Source of the DNA: Metabacillus litoralis
Lineage (GTDB): Bacteria > Bacillota > Bacilli > Bacillales > Bacillaceae
Direction: 5' to 3'
Length of the DNA stretch: 64,000 bases
Assembly: GCF_003667825.1 (NCBI RefSeq)
Contig: NZ_CP033043.1
Span: 559,001-623,000 of the forward strand
The notes under the pieces were generated by a model that did not search any database, was not told the origin of the DNA, and saw only the letters and a program-made list of their open reading frames with translations. Shown in pieces: positions 1 to 7,219 of this stretch; the first letter of the stretch is position 1, and each line of letters begins with the position of its first letter. Both the position numbers and the translations under genes were made by a program.

Positions 1-114
1 AGCTTTTTTAATGATTTAGTTTCACAAATAGGCTTTTATATGATGTTTGGATATATACCGATTCTTTTCTTTCTCACAGTATTGATAAAAAAAATAAAGG
101 GGAGAAAAGCGTGA
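1..114 (+). CDS. C-terminal end of a GerB-family spore germination permease (partial)
   Basis: Frame 1 is open from the window edge and ends at the TGA at 112-114, giving 37 residues with a hydrophobic stretch (GFYMMFGYIPILFFLTVL) and a basic tail ending KGRKA. The last four bases overlap the GTG start of the following GerC-type lipoprotein, the translational coupling expected for gerA-type operons (A-B-C). GerB proteins are amino acid permease-like membrane subunits of the inner-membrane germinant receptor. Identification rests mainly on position; the visible piece is too short to prove the family. Confidence 0.7.
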   Translation, partial: SFFNDLVSQIGFYMMFGYIPILFFLTVLIKKIKGRKA

Positions 115-1190
115 GTTTTAGGTTTGTTTTCGTATCTTTGCTAATGATGACAATTCTAACAGGATGTATTGAAAAAGAAATTATAGATGATGTAAACCTC
201 ATAACAGCCATGGGCATTGATCTTGTTGAAGGAAAAGATAAGATAAAAGGGTCGGCTAATATTGATACATATATAAAAGATCAACCCGTTACAGACCATG
301 TTATTGTGGAAGAATCTGAATTGGCACGTGATGTTGTTTCAAACATGCAAAAACAATCACCAGATCCACTTGTGTTAGGTAAATTACAGATTGTTTTATT
401 TGGGGAAAGTCTTGCCAAACAAGGACTTACAGAAATGGTTGATACGCTTCAGCGTGATGCTTCAATTGGTGAGCGATTATTGCTTGTTATTACAAGAGGT
501 GAGGCAAATGCGATTTTAGAATCAGACTTTGCGACACTCGGTGCAGCAAAATACTTAACTAACTTGGTCTTACATAACAAACTGAATAGAGACTTGCCAC
601 GAACGAATTTACATTTGTTTCTTTATCAACATTATTCAAAGGGGCAGGATCCATTCCTTCCGATTATAAAAAAAAATGAAGAGTCCGGTAGTGTCGAAAT
701 TGATGGAATAGCGCTTTTGGATGGCAAGAAAATGGTTGGTGAAATTTCAAATGAGAAGTTGATGTTTTTTAAAGTACTAGCAGATCAGTATACAAAAGGC
801 ACTTATACAGTCAAAATGCCTGACACAGGTGAATCAGTCGGCGTTAAAAGCATAGCCTCATCACGTGAGCTAAAGGTTATTTCAACAAATCCGATTAAGG
901 TAGAAATAAAGGTTCATATTGAGGGGGTTATAAATGAGTTTACAGGGAAGAAAATTACCCCAGAGGTAATGGGGAAAGTTGAGAAAGCCTTTAAAGATAT
1001 TGTGGAAAAAGAATCGCTTGCTCTAATTGATAAATTTAAAGAATTAAAAATAGATCCGATTGGAATTGGGGACGATCTCCGGTCGCAGTCTCGTACATTT
1101 CTAATTGATGAGTGGCGGGATCGAATCCCTGAGTTGGAGGTGGACTTGCAGGCAGATGTAGTTATCTCAGAATCCGGTGTTATCGATTAA
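111..1190 (+). CDS. Ger(x)C family spore germination lipoprotein
   Basis: This 359-residue protein starts at a GTG behind a GGGGAGAAAAGC ribosome site. Residues 1-19 form a lipoprotein signal with lipobox LTGC (Cys19 the lipidated residue), followed by EKEIIDDVNLITAMGIDL, the hallmark N-terminus of Ger(x)C proteins. The length is typical for GerAC/GerKC/GerBC. Known role of the family: the lipid-anchored subunit of germinant receptors, on the outer face of the spore inner membrane, required for response to nutrients. It overlaps the preceding permease by four bases. Which receptor this belongs to cannot be told without the A subunit, which lies left of the window. Confidence 0.93.
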   Translation: MSFRFVFVSLLMMTILTGCIEKEIIDDVNLITAMGIDLVEGKDKIKGSANIDTYIKDQPVTDHVIVEESELARDVVSNMQKQSPDPLVLGKLQIVLFGESLAKQGLTEMVDTLQRDASIGERLLLVITRGEANAILESDFATLGAAKYLTNLVLHNKLNRDLPRTNLHLFLYQHYSKGQDPFLPIIKKNEESGSVEIDGIALLDGKKMVGEISNEKLMFFKVLADQYTKGTYTVKMPDTGESVGVKSIASSRELKVISTNPIKVEIKVHIEGVINEFTGKKITPEVMGKVEKAFKDIVEKESLALIDKFKELKIDPIGIGDDLRSQSRTFLIDEWRDRIPELEVDLQADVVISESGVID

Positions 1191-1246
1191 GTTTATCTAT
1201 TTTGTGAATTTTGATGAAAAATATAAGGTGCTTGTTTTATTTAAAG

Positions 1247-1300
1247 GTCTTGTCTCATATCGTTTACTAATGGACTAGTCTAAAGATAAGGGGACAAGAC
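1247..1300 (+). promoter_or_regulatory. Inverted repeat flanking the ykvU leader
   Basis: GTCTTGTC at 1247-1254 is exactly inverted as GACAAGAC at 1293-1300. A smaller dyad around ACTAGT lies between them, near 1275. The right arm begins at the end of the AAGGGG ribosome site (1288-1293) of ykvU, so folding could partly hide it. No convincing sigma-A promoter is visible here. The repeat may simply be fortuitous. Confidence 0.35.
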
Positions 1301-1303
1301 ATC

Positions 1304-2629
1304 ATGAACACTTTTGTAAAAGGAACATTAATGCTTGTTATAGCAGCCTTTTTTGGTGAATGTTTAGAGTTTTTTATTAATATGATTTTGGCTCGTGAGT
1401 TAGGGGAAGAGGGTATGGGCTTATATATGTCCATTTTACCGATTATCTTTTTTATTGTTATTATTGCCAGTTTAGAGCTGCCGATTTCTATTTCAAAATT
1501 TGTTGCTGAAAAGCAACGCGAAACACATTACTATATGTTAAAACATACTCTTTTGCTGACGATTATTTTTACATGTTTATTTGTTGCAGCTGCTGTACTA
1601 ACCTTTCCGCACTTACCATTTTTAAATACCTACCATCCATATGTTAAGTGGTTGTTCGTCATTCTCATACCTGTTGTTTCATTTACATCGATTGCAAGAG
1701 GTTATTTTATGGGAGTACAACACATGGGGAAGATTGCATTTTCAAATTTTCTGAAAAAACTAGTCCAACTTGGTATTCTTTATTGGGTCTATCAATCCTT
1801 TCAGTTTCAAATTGAGCTAGCACTGTTGATTGCTTTAGCTACATTAATTGGAAGTGAACTACTTGTGAGTGCATATTTAATCGCTGTCTATTTTATGGAA
1901 TACCAAGTACTTAGCAAGGAAAATCATAAATTCATACGCGGTGATAAAGTGAGGAAGGCTCTTTTTTCCGTTTCTTTTCCAACTACAGGTTTGAGGCTTT
2001 TTCATTCTTTTACACATGCTATTCAACCATTCTTAGTAAAGGGTGCTTTAGTAGCTGCTGGCTTTTCAAGTGTCATGGCCAATGAACATTATGGAATGTT
2101 AGCTGGTGTGGCTATGTCAATTGGATTTTTTCCAGCTTTTATTGGACATTCTTTAATGGTCATGCTGATCCCGAATGTATCAGAAGCCTATGCAAATAAC
2201 GATAATAACAAGTTAGTACGATTGTTGCAGCAGTCAATGGTCATTACATTACTTTATGGATCTATTTCCGTTTTTGTCATGTATATGTTTGCAGAACCAC
2301 TTTCCCGCTTATTTTTTGATTCTTCAACTGCAGCTTTTTATTTAAAACTATTATGGCCGTACTTTCTTTTCCATTTTTTCATCATTCCTATGCAAGCCTA
2401 TCTGATTGGTTTGGGGCTCGTCAAGGATGCCCTTTTTCATACTGTATGGTCCCATATCATATCGTTTGGGATGATGTATGTATTAGGTTCTATGGAAGTC
2501 CTGCAAATGAAAGGAATTATTTTGGGGATGAACATGGGAGCTGTGCTACTTATGCTCATGCATTACGTAACAATCTGCAATAAGCTTGAAGTAAGTGTGT
2601 ATTTTATGAAAAAAAGATATACGTATTAA
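1304..2629 (+). CDS. ykvU: SpoVB/YkvU-type MATE-like membrane flippase
   Basis: A 441-residue polytopic membrane protein (about 12-14 predicted helices) of the polysaccharide-flippase (PST/MOP) superfamily. The N-terminus (FFGECLEFFINMILARELGE) and LELPISISKFVAE are typical of the SpoVB-like group, in which SpoVB and related proteins move lipid-linked precursors during cortex formation. Length matches YkvU of B. subtilis (about 445) rather than SpoVB (518). The next genes are stoA and zosA, the same order as ykvU-stoA-zosA in B. subtilis, which supports the name. The start ATG follows AAGGGG by about ten bases. The substrate is unknown. Confidence 0.85.
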   Translation: MNTFVKGTLMLVIAAFFGECLEFFINMILARELGEEGMGLYMSILPIIFFIVIIASLELPISISKFVAEKQRETHYYMLKHTLLLTIIFTCLFVAAAVLTFPHLPFLNTYHPYVKWLFVILIPVVSFTSIARGYFMGVQHMGKIAFSNFLKKLVQLGILYWVYQSFQFQIELALLIALATLIGSELLVSAYLIAVYFMEYQVLSKENHKFIRGDKVRKALFSVSFPTTGLRLFHSFTHAIQPFLVKGALVAAGFSSVMANEHYGMLAGVAMSIGFFPAFIGHSLMVMLIPNVSEAYANNDNNKLVRLLQQSMVITLLYGSISVFVMYMFAEPLSRLFFDSSTAAFYLKLLWPYFLFHFFIIPMQAYLIGLGLVKDALFHTVWSHIISFGMMYVLGSMEVLQMKGIILGMNMGAVLLMLMHYVTICNKLEVSVYFMKKRYTY

Positions 2630-2642
2630 TTGGAGGTGAAAT

Positions 2643-2687
2643 ATGAGTAAAGGATCAAAAAATAAAATCCTTTATTCATATTTTTTT
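2643..2687 (+). terminator. Rho-independent terminator after ykvU
   Basis: ATGAGTAAAGGAT (2643-2655) pairs with ATCCTTTATTCAT (2667-2679) with one wobble, followed by a run of T residues. Oddly, the 5' arm begins with an ATG preceded by a perfect SD (GGAGGTGAAAT), opening an 18-codon frame that runs through the hairpin. Confidence 0.8.
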
Positions 2688-2737
2688 GTTTTATGGTAAA
2701 AGTAAGCAGAGGATAATATCTTCATGAGGGTGATTTA

Positions 2738-3241
2738 ATGAATAAATATAGCCTGTTTCTCAAGATACTACTCATCATTTTTATTATTTTTCCTGTTTAT
2801 TCCGATAGCTCGCTCGCTCTTGAAAAAGGAGAAAAAGCAATTGATTTTACATTAAAAACAACAGAAGATGAGAAATTAAATTTGGGAAATTTGAAAGGAA
2901 ATGTTTTGGTTCTTACTTTTTGGACTACATGGTGTTCTTATTGTCAGGAAGAAATGGCAGAATTAAAGAAGTTTTACAAAGAAAAAAAATTGGAGGGCAT
3001 TGAGATAATTGGGGTTAATATTACATCTGCAGAAAACAGTCAAAAAGAAGTGATCCAATTTGTTCAGCAATCAAAATTACCTTTTCCAGTAGTTTTGGAT
3101 GTAAATGGAGAGGTTTCAAAACGTTATCAAGTCATTGGCATTCCTACGAGTTATATTATAGATGAAAATGGAATGATTAGAGAAAAAGTATTAGGACCAA
3201 TAACTGCCGAAGTGTTACATCAGGCATTATTAGATCTTTAA
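2738..3241 (+). CDS. stoA: StoA, thiol-disulfide oxidoreductase of the forespore envelope
   Basis: A 167-residue thioredoxin-fold protein of the TlpA/ResA type, with one N-terminal hydrophobic segment (residues 5-27) that anchors or exports it. The active site is TFWTTWCSYCQEEM (CxxC), followed by the cis-Pro region IGIPTSYIIDENG. Known role: StoA keeps a cortex-synthesis partner (the PBP SpoVD) reduced in the intermembrane space of the developing spore. Length (B. subtilis 165) and position between ykvU and zosA agree. The start ATG has GAGGGTG eight bases before it. A forespore-type promoter is expected but I could not pick one out. Confidence 0.9.
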   Translation: MNKYSLFLKILLIIFIIFPVYSDSSLALEKGEKAIDFTLKTTEDEKLNLGNLKGNVLVLTFWTTWCSYCQEEMAELKKFYKEKKLEGIEIIGVNITSAENSQKEVIQFVQQSKLPFPVVLDVNGEVSKRYQVIGIPTSYIIDENGMIREKVLGPITAEVLHQALLDL

Positions 3242-3403
3242 ACTACTTTAAATTAACTTGATAAATTTACAACTTTTAAATGTTTTGCTTATAGTTGTTT
3301 TTCTCACAGAATAATGAAAATTTAATATGATTTAGTTACGGGAGTACAGTTAGTGACAAGGATACTTGCATGATCTGTACTTTCTTTTTTTCGTGGGTAG
3401 CAC

Positions 3404-3461
3404 CTTATTTAGAGGGTATTGTTATGAATTAACTTATTTAGATGGTATTGTTATGAATTAA
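3404..3461 (+). repeat. 29-bp tandem repeat, two copies plus a stub
   Basis: A 29-bp unit occurs at 3404-3432 and again at 3433-3461, differing only at one base (agaGgg/agaTgg), and a third copy begins (CTTATT at 3462-3467) before diverging. It lies in the 340-bp gap between stoA and zosA. This gap has no gene; it otherwise holds the boxes and promoter described separately. Confidence 0.9.
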
Positions 3462-3482
3462 CTTATTGAGAATACTTATTAT

Positions 3483-3497
3483 TAATAATAATTATCA
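3483..3497 (+). promoter_or_regulatory. Fur/Zur-type box upstream of zosA
   Basis: TAATAATAATTATCA matches the 7-1-7 core used by Bacillus Fur-family repressors (TGATAATNATTATCA) at 13 of 14 defined positions. It lies about 25 bp upstream of the -35 of the zosA promoter. The region is very AT-rich, so chance matches are easier than usual. Confidence 0.5.
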
Positions 3498-3505
3498 TTT
3501 AATAA

Positions 3506-3520
3506 TTATAATAATTATTA
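3506..3520 (+). promoter_or_regulatory. PerR box upstream of zosA
   Basis: TTATAATAATTATTA matches the PerR consensus TTATAATNATTATAA at 13 of 14 defined positions and directly abuts the -35 element. In B. subtilis zosA is a PerR-repressed, peroxide-induced gene, so this is the expected operator. A weaker second match (TTATAATCATATTAT, 3543-3557) overlaps the -10. Confidence 0.7.
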
Positions 3521-3521
3521 C

Positions 3522-3549
3522 TTGAAAATAAAATATTGTTTGTTATAAT
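3522..3549 (+). promoter_or_regulatory. Sigma-A promoter of zosA
   Basis: TTGAAA (3522-3527), a 16-bp spacer and a perfect TATAAT (3544-3549). Transcription would begin near 3556, about 100 bp before the ATG of zosA. Confidence 0.75.
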
Positions 3550-3653
3550 CATATTATACTTAATTAATCACGTTTTGTTTGAATAGACCTAGGGAAATTT
3601 ATAAAAATAAAGACTTTGATTATGAATGTTATTCTCAATTAGAGAGGCGGATG

Positions 3654-5588
3654 ATGATGGAGACAAACACGGTAACTGGAATAAAACATCAAGCAAACAC
3701 GAAAAATGAAAATCAGTTTCTCAAAAAATGGATGGAACATATAGAGCTTATTAATGCAATCATTTCTGGTATTTTAATAGGTTTTGGATGGTTTTATAAC
3801 AATCAGGGAAATGAAACAATCGCTATTCCACTTTTTATTTTGGCTTTTATTATAGGTGGATTTGCAAAAGCAAAGGAAGGGATAGAGGAAACAATAGCAG
3901 AGAAAAACTTGAATGTTGAGCTGCTAATGATCTTTGCAGCAGTTGGTTCTGCTATTATAGGTTATTGGACAGAAGGTGCCATCCTTATTTTTATTTTTGC
4001 TTTAAGTGGTGCATTGGAGACCTATACGATGAATAAAAGCCAACGGGAAATTTCCGCATTAATGAGTTTGCAGCCTGAAGAGGCAGTGCTGTTAGTTGAC
4101 GGAAGGGAAAGTCGAGTTCATGTATCTTCTTTAGATATTGGTGATACGATTTTAGTTAAACCTGGGGAAAGAATTGCAACAGATGGTTTTATTTTGTCTG
4201 GTAAAACAAATATAGATCAATCAGCTATTACAGGAGAGTCTATGCCTGTTGAAAAAGGTATAAATGATGAAGTATATGCTGGTACAGTTAATGGAAATGG
4301 GTCCATTACTGTATCTGTTTCGAAAAAAAGTACAGAAACAATGTTTCAAAAAATATTAGATCTAGTTCAATCTGCACAATCGGAAAAATCACCTTCACAA
4401 CAATTTATTGAACGTTTTGAAGGCACATATGTAAAAGGAGTTTTACTATTAGTTGCTGCGATGATGGTATTACCACACTTTTTATTAGGGTGGACATGGA
4501 ACGAAACAATATATCGAGCACTTGTCTTGATGGTGGTGGCATCACCTTGTGCTTTAGTTGCATCGATTATGCCGGCAACATTATCAGCTATTTCAAACGG
4601 GGCAAGAAATGGTCTTTTATTTAAAGGCGGTATGCATTTAGAGAGTTTAAGTAGAACAAATGTTGTTGTATTTGATAAAACAGGAACCTTAACAAAAGGC
4701 GAGCCAGCTGTTACAAATCTGATTACGTCTGAAAATGTGAATCTTGAAGAATTCTACGAAGCAGTTCACTCGATTGAAAATCAATCAACACATCCACTTG
4801 CAAAAGCTATTGTTTCCAAACTTCACAAAGATTACCCAAATCACTCGGCAAAAATGATTTCAGTTGATGAAAAGTCTGGATTTGGTGTAAGTGCAGTTAT
4901 CAATGGAGTGAATTGGAAAATCGGTAAGTCGGAATTTGTTGGACGTAGTATAGCTGAGGCATATCATGGTGGAATAAGTGAGCAACTTGCTAAAGAGGGA
5001 AAAACGATTGTATATGTTCTTCGTAATGATGAAATGGTTGGGCTAATTGCATTAAAGGATGTTGTAAGACAAGAGGCAAAGGCTGCAATTGAAACATTAC
5101 AGCGAAATGGAATTAAGACAGTTATGTTAACTGGTGATAGCCTTTCAACCGCAGAAGCAATCGCAAACGAATTAAGCGTGGATTTATTTAAGGCTGAATG
5201 TTTGCCTGAAGACAAGGTGAAAGAAATTAAAGCGTTAAAAGAGAAATACGGAACAGTAACAATGATTGGGGACGGCATTAATGATGCTCCAGCACTTGCC
5301 ATTTCTGATGTTGGAATTGCAATGGGAGAAGGTACTGATGTTGCACTGGAAACAGCAGATGTTGTTTTGATGAAAAATGAACTTTCAAAGCTTACAAATG
5401 CGTTGGAATTGTCCAAAAAGATGAATAAAATTGTCAAACAAAATATTGTATTTTCAATGTCTGTTATTGGGCTATTAATTTGTTCCAACTTCCTCCAAGT
5501 GCTTGATTTACCACTAGGTGTTATTGGACACGAAGGAAGTACCATTTTGGTTATTTTGAATGGATTACGATTATTAAGAGGGATATAG
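3654..5588 (+). CDS. zosA: ZosA, P1B-type heavy-metal (zinc) transporting ATPase
   Basis: A P1B ATPase of about 644 residues. It has the metal-site motif SPCALVAS in a membrane helix, the actuator TGES, phosphorylation motif DKTGTLT, the HP motif in QSTHPLA, and GDGINDAP. There is no N-terminal heavy-metal (CxxC) domain. The frame is open from a TTG at 3579, but AGAGAGG just before three consecutive ATGs (3651/3654/3657) makes one of these the real start; the resulting length is near the 637 of B. subtilis ZosA. Known role: PerR-regulated zinc uptake under peroxide stress. It follows stoA as in B. subtilis and carries its own promoter with Fur-family boxes. Substrate direction is inferred from orthology. 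Confidence 0.92.
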   Translation: MMETNTVTGIKHQANTKNENQFLKKWMEHIELINAIISGILIGFGWFYNNQGNETIAIPLFILAFIIGGFAKAKEGIEETIAEKNLNVELLMIFAAVGSAIIGYWTEGAILIFIFALSGALETYTMNKSQREISALMSLQPEEAVLLVDGRESRVHVSSLDIGDTILVKPGERIATDGFILSGKTNIDQSAITGESMPVEKGINDEVYAGTVNGNGSITVSVSKKSTETMFQKILDLVQSAQSEKSPSQQFIERFEGTYVKGVLLLVAAMMVLPHFLLGWTWNETIYRALVLMVVASPCALVASIMPATLSAISNGARNGLLFKGGMHLESLSRTNVVVFDKTGTLTKGEPAVTNLITSENVNLEEFYEAVHSIENQSTHPLAKAIVSKLHKDYPNHSAKMISVDEKSGFGVSAVINGVNWKIGKSEFVGRSIAEAYHGGISEQLAKEGKTIVYVLRNDEMVGLIALKDVVRQEAKAAIETLQRNGIKTVMLTGDSLSTAEAIANELSVDLFKAECLPEDKVKEIKALKEKYGTVTMIGDGINDAPALAISDVGIAMGEGTDVALETADVVLMKNELSKLTNALELSKKMNKIVKQNIVFSMSVIGLLICSNFLQVLDLPLGVIGHEGSTILVILNGLRLLRGI

Positions 5589-5595
5589 AAAGAGC

Positions 5596-5646
5596 AAAGA
5601 GGGTGATTTCATACACTTAAAAGGGTATAAGTCTCCCTCTTTTTTG
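5596..5646 (+). terminator. Terminator after zosA
   Basis: AAAGAGGG (5596-5603) pairs with CCCTCTTT ending a longer imperfect hairpin, followed by TTTTTT at 5641-5646. Confidence 0.75.
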
Positions 5647-5657
5647 TTTCCTACATA

Positions 5658-5873
5658 TTATATTGTTTCTTTAGGTGCATTAACTGCTCCTTCATCTTCA
5701 TCTGGACGTTTACTAACAATGATATATGAAATAACAAAACAGCAAAAGCCAATAATCCATCCGAAAATCGTACTATAGTAAAAGGTGTCAATTAATGACA
5801 TTCCTATAAAAGGAGCCATAACCCCTATGATACAAAGTATAGAAACTAAATGACGTTTTACCCAATGAAGCAA
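5658..5873 (-). CDS. Small membrane protein of unknown function
   Basis: About 71 residues with two hydrophobic helices (LVSILCIIGVMAPFIGMSLI and IFGWIIGFCCFVISYII) and an acidic tail (RPDEDEGA). I do not recognise the family. The frame extends to an ATG at 5909, but that ATG has no ribosome site; AAGGAG sits nine bases before a TTG at 5873, which I prefer. It is convergent with zosA and the two share the intervening terminator region. Confidence 0.6.
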   Translation of the reverse strand: MLHWVKRHLVSILCIIGVMAPFIGMSLIDTFYYSTIFGWIIGFCCFVISYIIVSKRPDEDEGAVNAPKETI

Positions 5874-6042
5874 TACGAACAACTCCTTAGTAGGAAGAAA
5901 GATAGACATATAATGTTATTATACAAGAAAAAGAACTTTTGGAGTATCAATGAAATATTAAGAACATGTTACAAATATTAATGATATTTACGGCCTTTCC
6001 ACATATATCCCTTTTTTATAATTGAAGATTCCATTGAAGAGA

Positions 6043-7095
6043 TTAGTAATGAGATAAAGAATGTTGCAATATTATAGGCATTGCAATACTGATTGATACA
6101 TTTTGTTTGGTTTTTCGATCAACAAACCCTTTTTGTGAAACAATAAGAATGTAAGGCAAAATATTAAATATAGTAATATAATCTTTAACAAGTAAATTGT
6201 ATACTTCATAGACGACAAGTAAACCGGGAAAGATATAGAAACAAAAATAAAAGGAAATAAGAATAATAGCTAAAAAACGAGAACGACCAATTCCGATAAA
6301 AGTATTTTTTTTAAATCCTTCCCATACTTCTTTATTACTCTTATACATGTAGCATGTAACAAAAGAAGTTATATTTAAAAGAATAACTTTGTAGCCTTGC
6401 TTTTTCATAATCCTCGCTAAATGAACATCATCAAGCAAGGAATTTTTAATGGTTTCGTGACCGCCAATAGTAAAATATGCTTGTCGTTCAAATAACATAA
6501 ACGACCCATGTGCGGCAGCAGCGGAAGACATTTGCGTATAGTTTGCTAAAAGAAGCGGTAAATGGAAATAAATTAAAAAATGTTGCATAGGCACAAGCCA
6601 TTTTTCTAAAAGATGTTGTACTGGAAAACGTGGAAAGCCAGTGATTAGATGACCTTTTTGTTTATCAAGCATATGAATAACGGATTGAATAACATCTGGA
6701 TTTAATCGAATGTCTGCATCTAAAAATAAAAAATAATCACCTTTTGCTTTCTTACTTAATTGGTTACATGCATGGACTTTTCCTGTCCAGCCTTGGGGTA
6801 ATTCAGTTCCATAGAGTAAAGTAAAACGCTTATCGTTCGATATTAAAGACTTAATAATTAATGATGTTCGATCTGATGATTGATCGTCAAGTAAATAAAA
6901 TTCTAGGTTTTGATACGTTAATTTTTTTAGAGATGTAATAAGCTCCATTACATTGTCTTCTTCGTTGCGTAAGGGTATTAGAATGGAGACAAGTTTATTG
7001 TGGTGAATTCTTTGTTTTTTTATTTCAGGCATAAAGAAAGAGTTAAAAATAGTCCAAATTAAAAATAAACTTAGAATGATGATATAGGTAAGCAT
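6043..7095 (-). CDS. crtQ: CrtQ-like family 2 glycosyltransferase with a frameshifted 3' end
   Basis: A GT2 enzyme of about 350 residues: N-terminal membrane helix, LIPLRNEEDN, LDDQSSDRT, the DxD motif FLDADIRL, GGHETIKN, then C-terminal helices. The start ATG at 7095 follows GGGGG. In S. aureus CrtQ glucosylates 4,4'-diaponeurosporenoate in staphyloxanthin synthesis; the neighbouring crtP-type gene supports that role. The frame ends abruptly in ILQHSLSHY. A different frame continues to 5978 and encodes FFISLLISSMESSIIKKGY then MWKGRKYH, which matches the usual family C-terminus (WKGRxY). One base has therefore probably been lost near 6065-6095, or there is a sequencing error. Activity is uncertain. 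Confidence 0.75.
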   Translation of the reverse strand: MLTYIIILSLFLIWTIFNSFFMPEIKKQRIHHNKLVSILIPLRNEEDNVMELITSLKKLTYQNLEFYLLDDQSSDRTSLIIKSLISNDKRFTLLYGTELPQGWTGKVHACNQLSKKAKGDYFLFLDADIRLNPDVIQSVIHMLDKQKGHLITGFPRFPVQHLLEKWLVPMQHFLIYFHLPLLLANYTQMSSAAAAHGSFMLFERQAYFTIGGHETIKNSLLDDVHLARIMKKQGYKVILLNITSFVTCYMYKSNKEVWEGFKKNTFIGIGRSRFLAIILISFYFCFYIFPGLLVVYEVYNLLVKDYITIFNILPYILIVSQKGFVDRKTKQNVSISIAMPIILQHSLSHY

Positions 7096-7173
7096 AATGA
7101 TCCCCCGATTTCCGTTTATCAAATATATTGTACTGACTAGGGAGAGGTTTTACATTTCTTAAGGTGTTTTGAT

Positions 7174-7212
7174 GAAAAAACCCACGTAGATTGTTATGTT
7201 ATCTACATGGGT
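7174..7212 (-). terminator. Terminator between crtP and crtQ
   Basis: On the minus strand ACCCATGTAGA (7212-7202) pairs with TCTACGTGGGT (7190-7180), one mismatch, followed by TTTTTTC. It lies eight bases past the crtP stop, so crtQ needs readthrough or its own promoter. Confidence 0.75.
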
Positions 7213-7219
7213 ACACATG

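Noticed and set aside
3404..3467. Short direct repeats as a CRISPR array
   Set aside because: The copies are directly adjacent with no spacers, and no cas genes are present.
4964..5545. Long minus-strand frame inside zosA
   Set aside because: Antisense shadow of a strongly coding gene; no SD and improbable composition.
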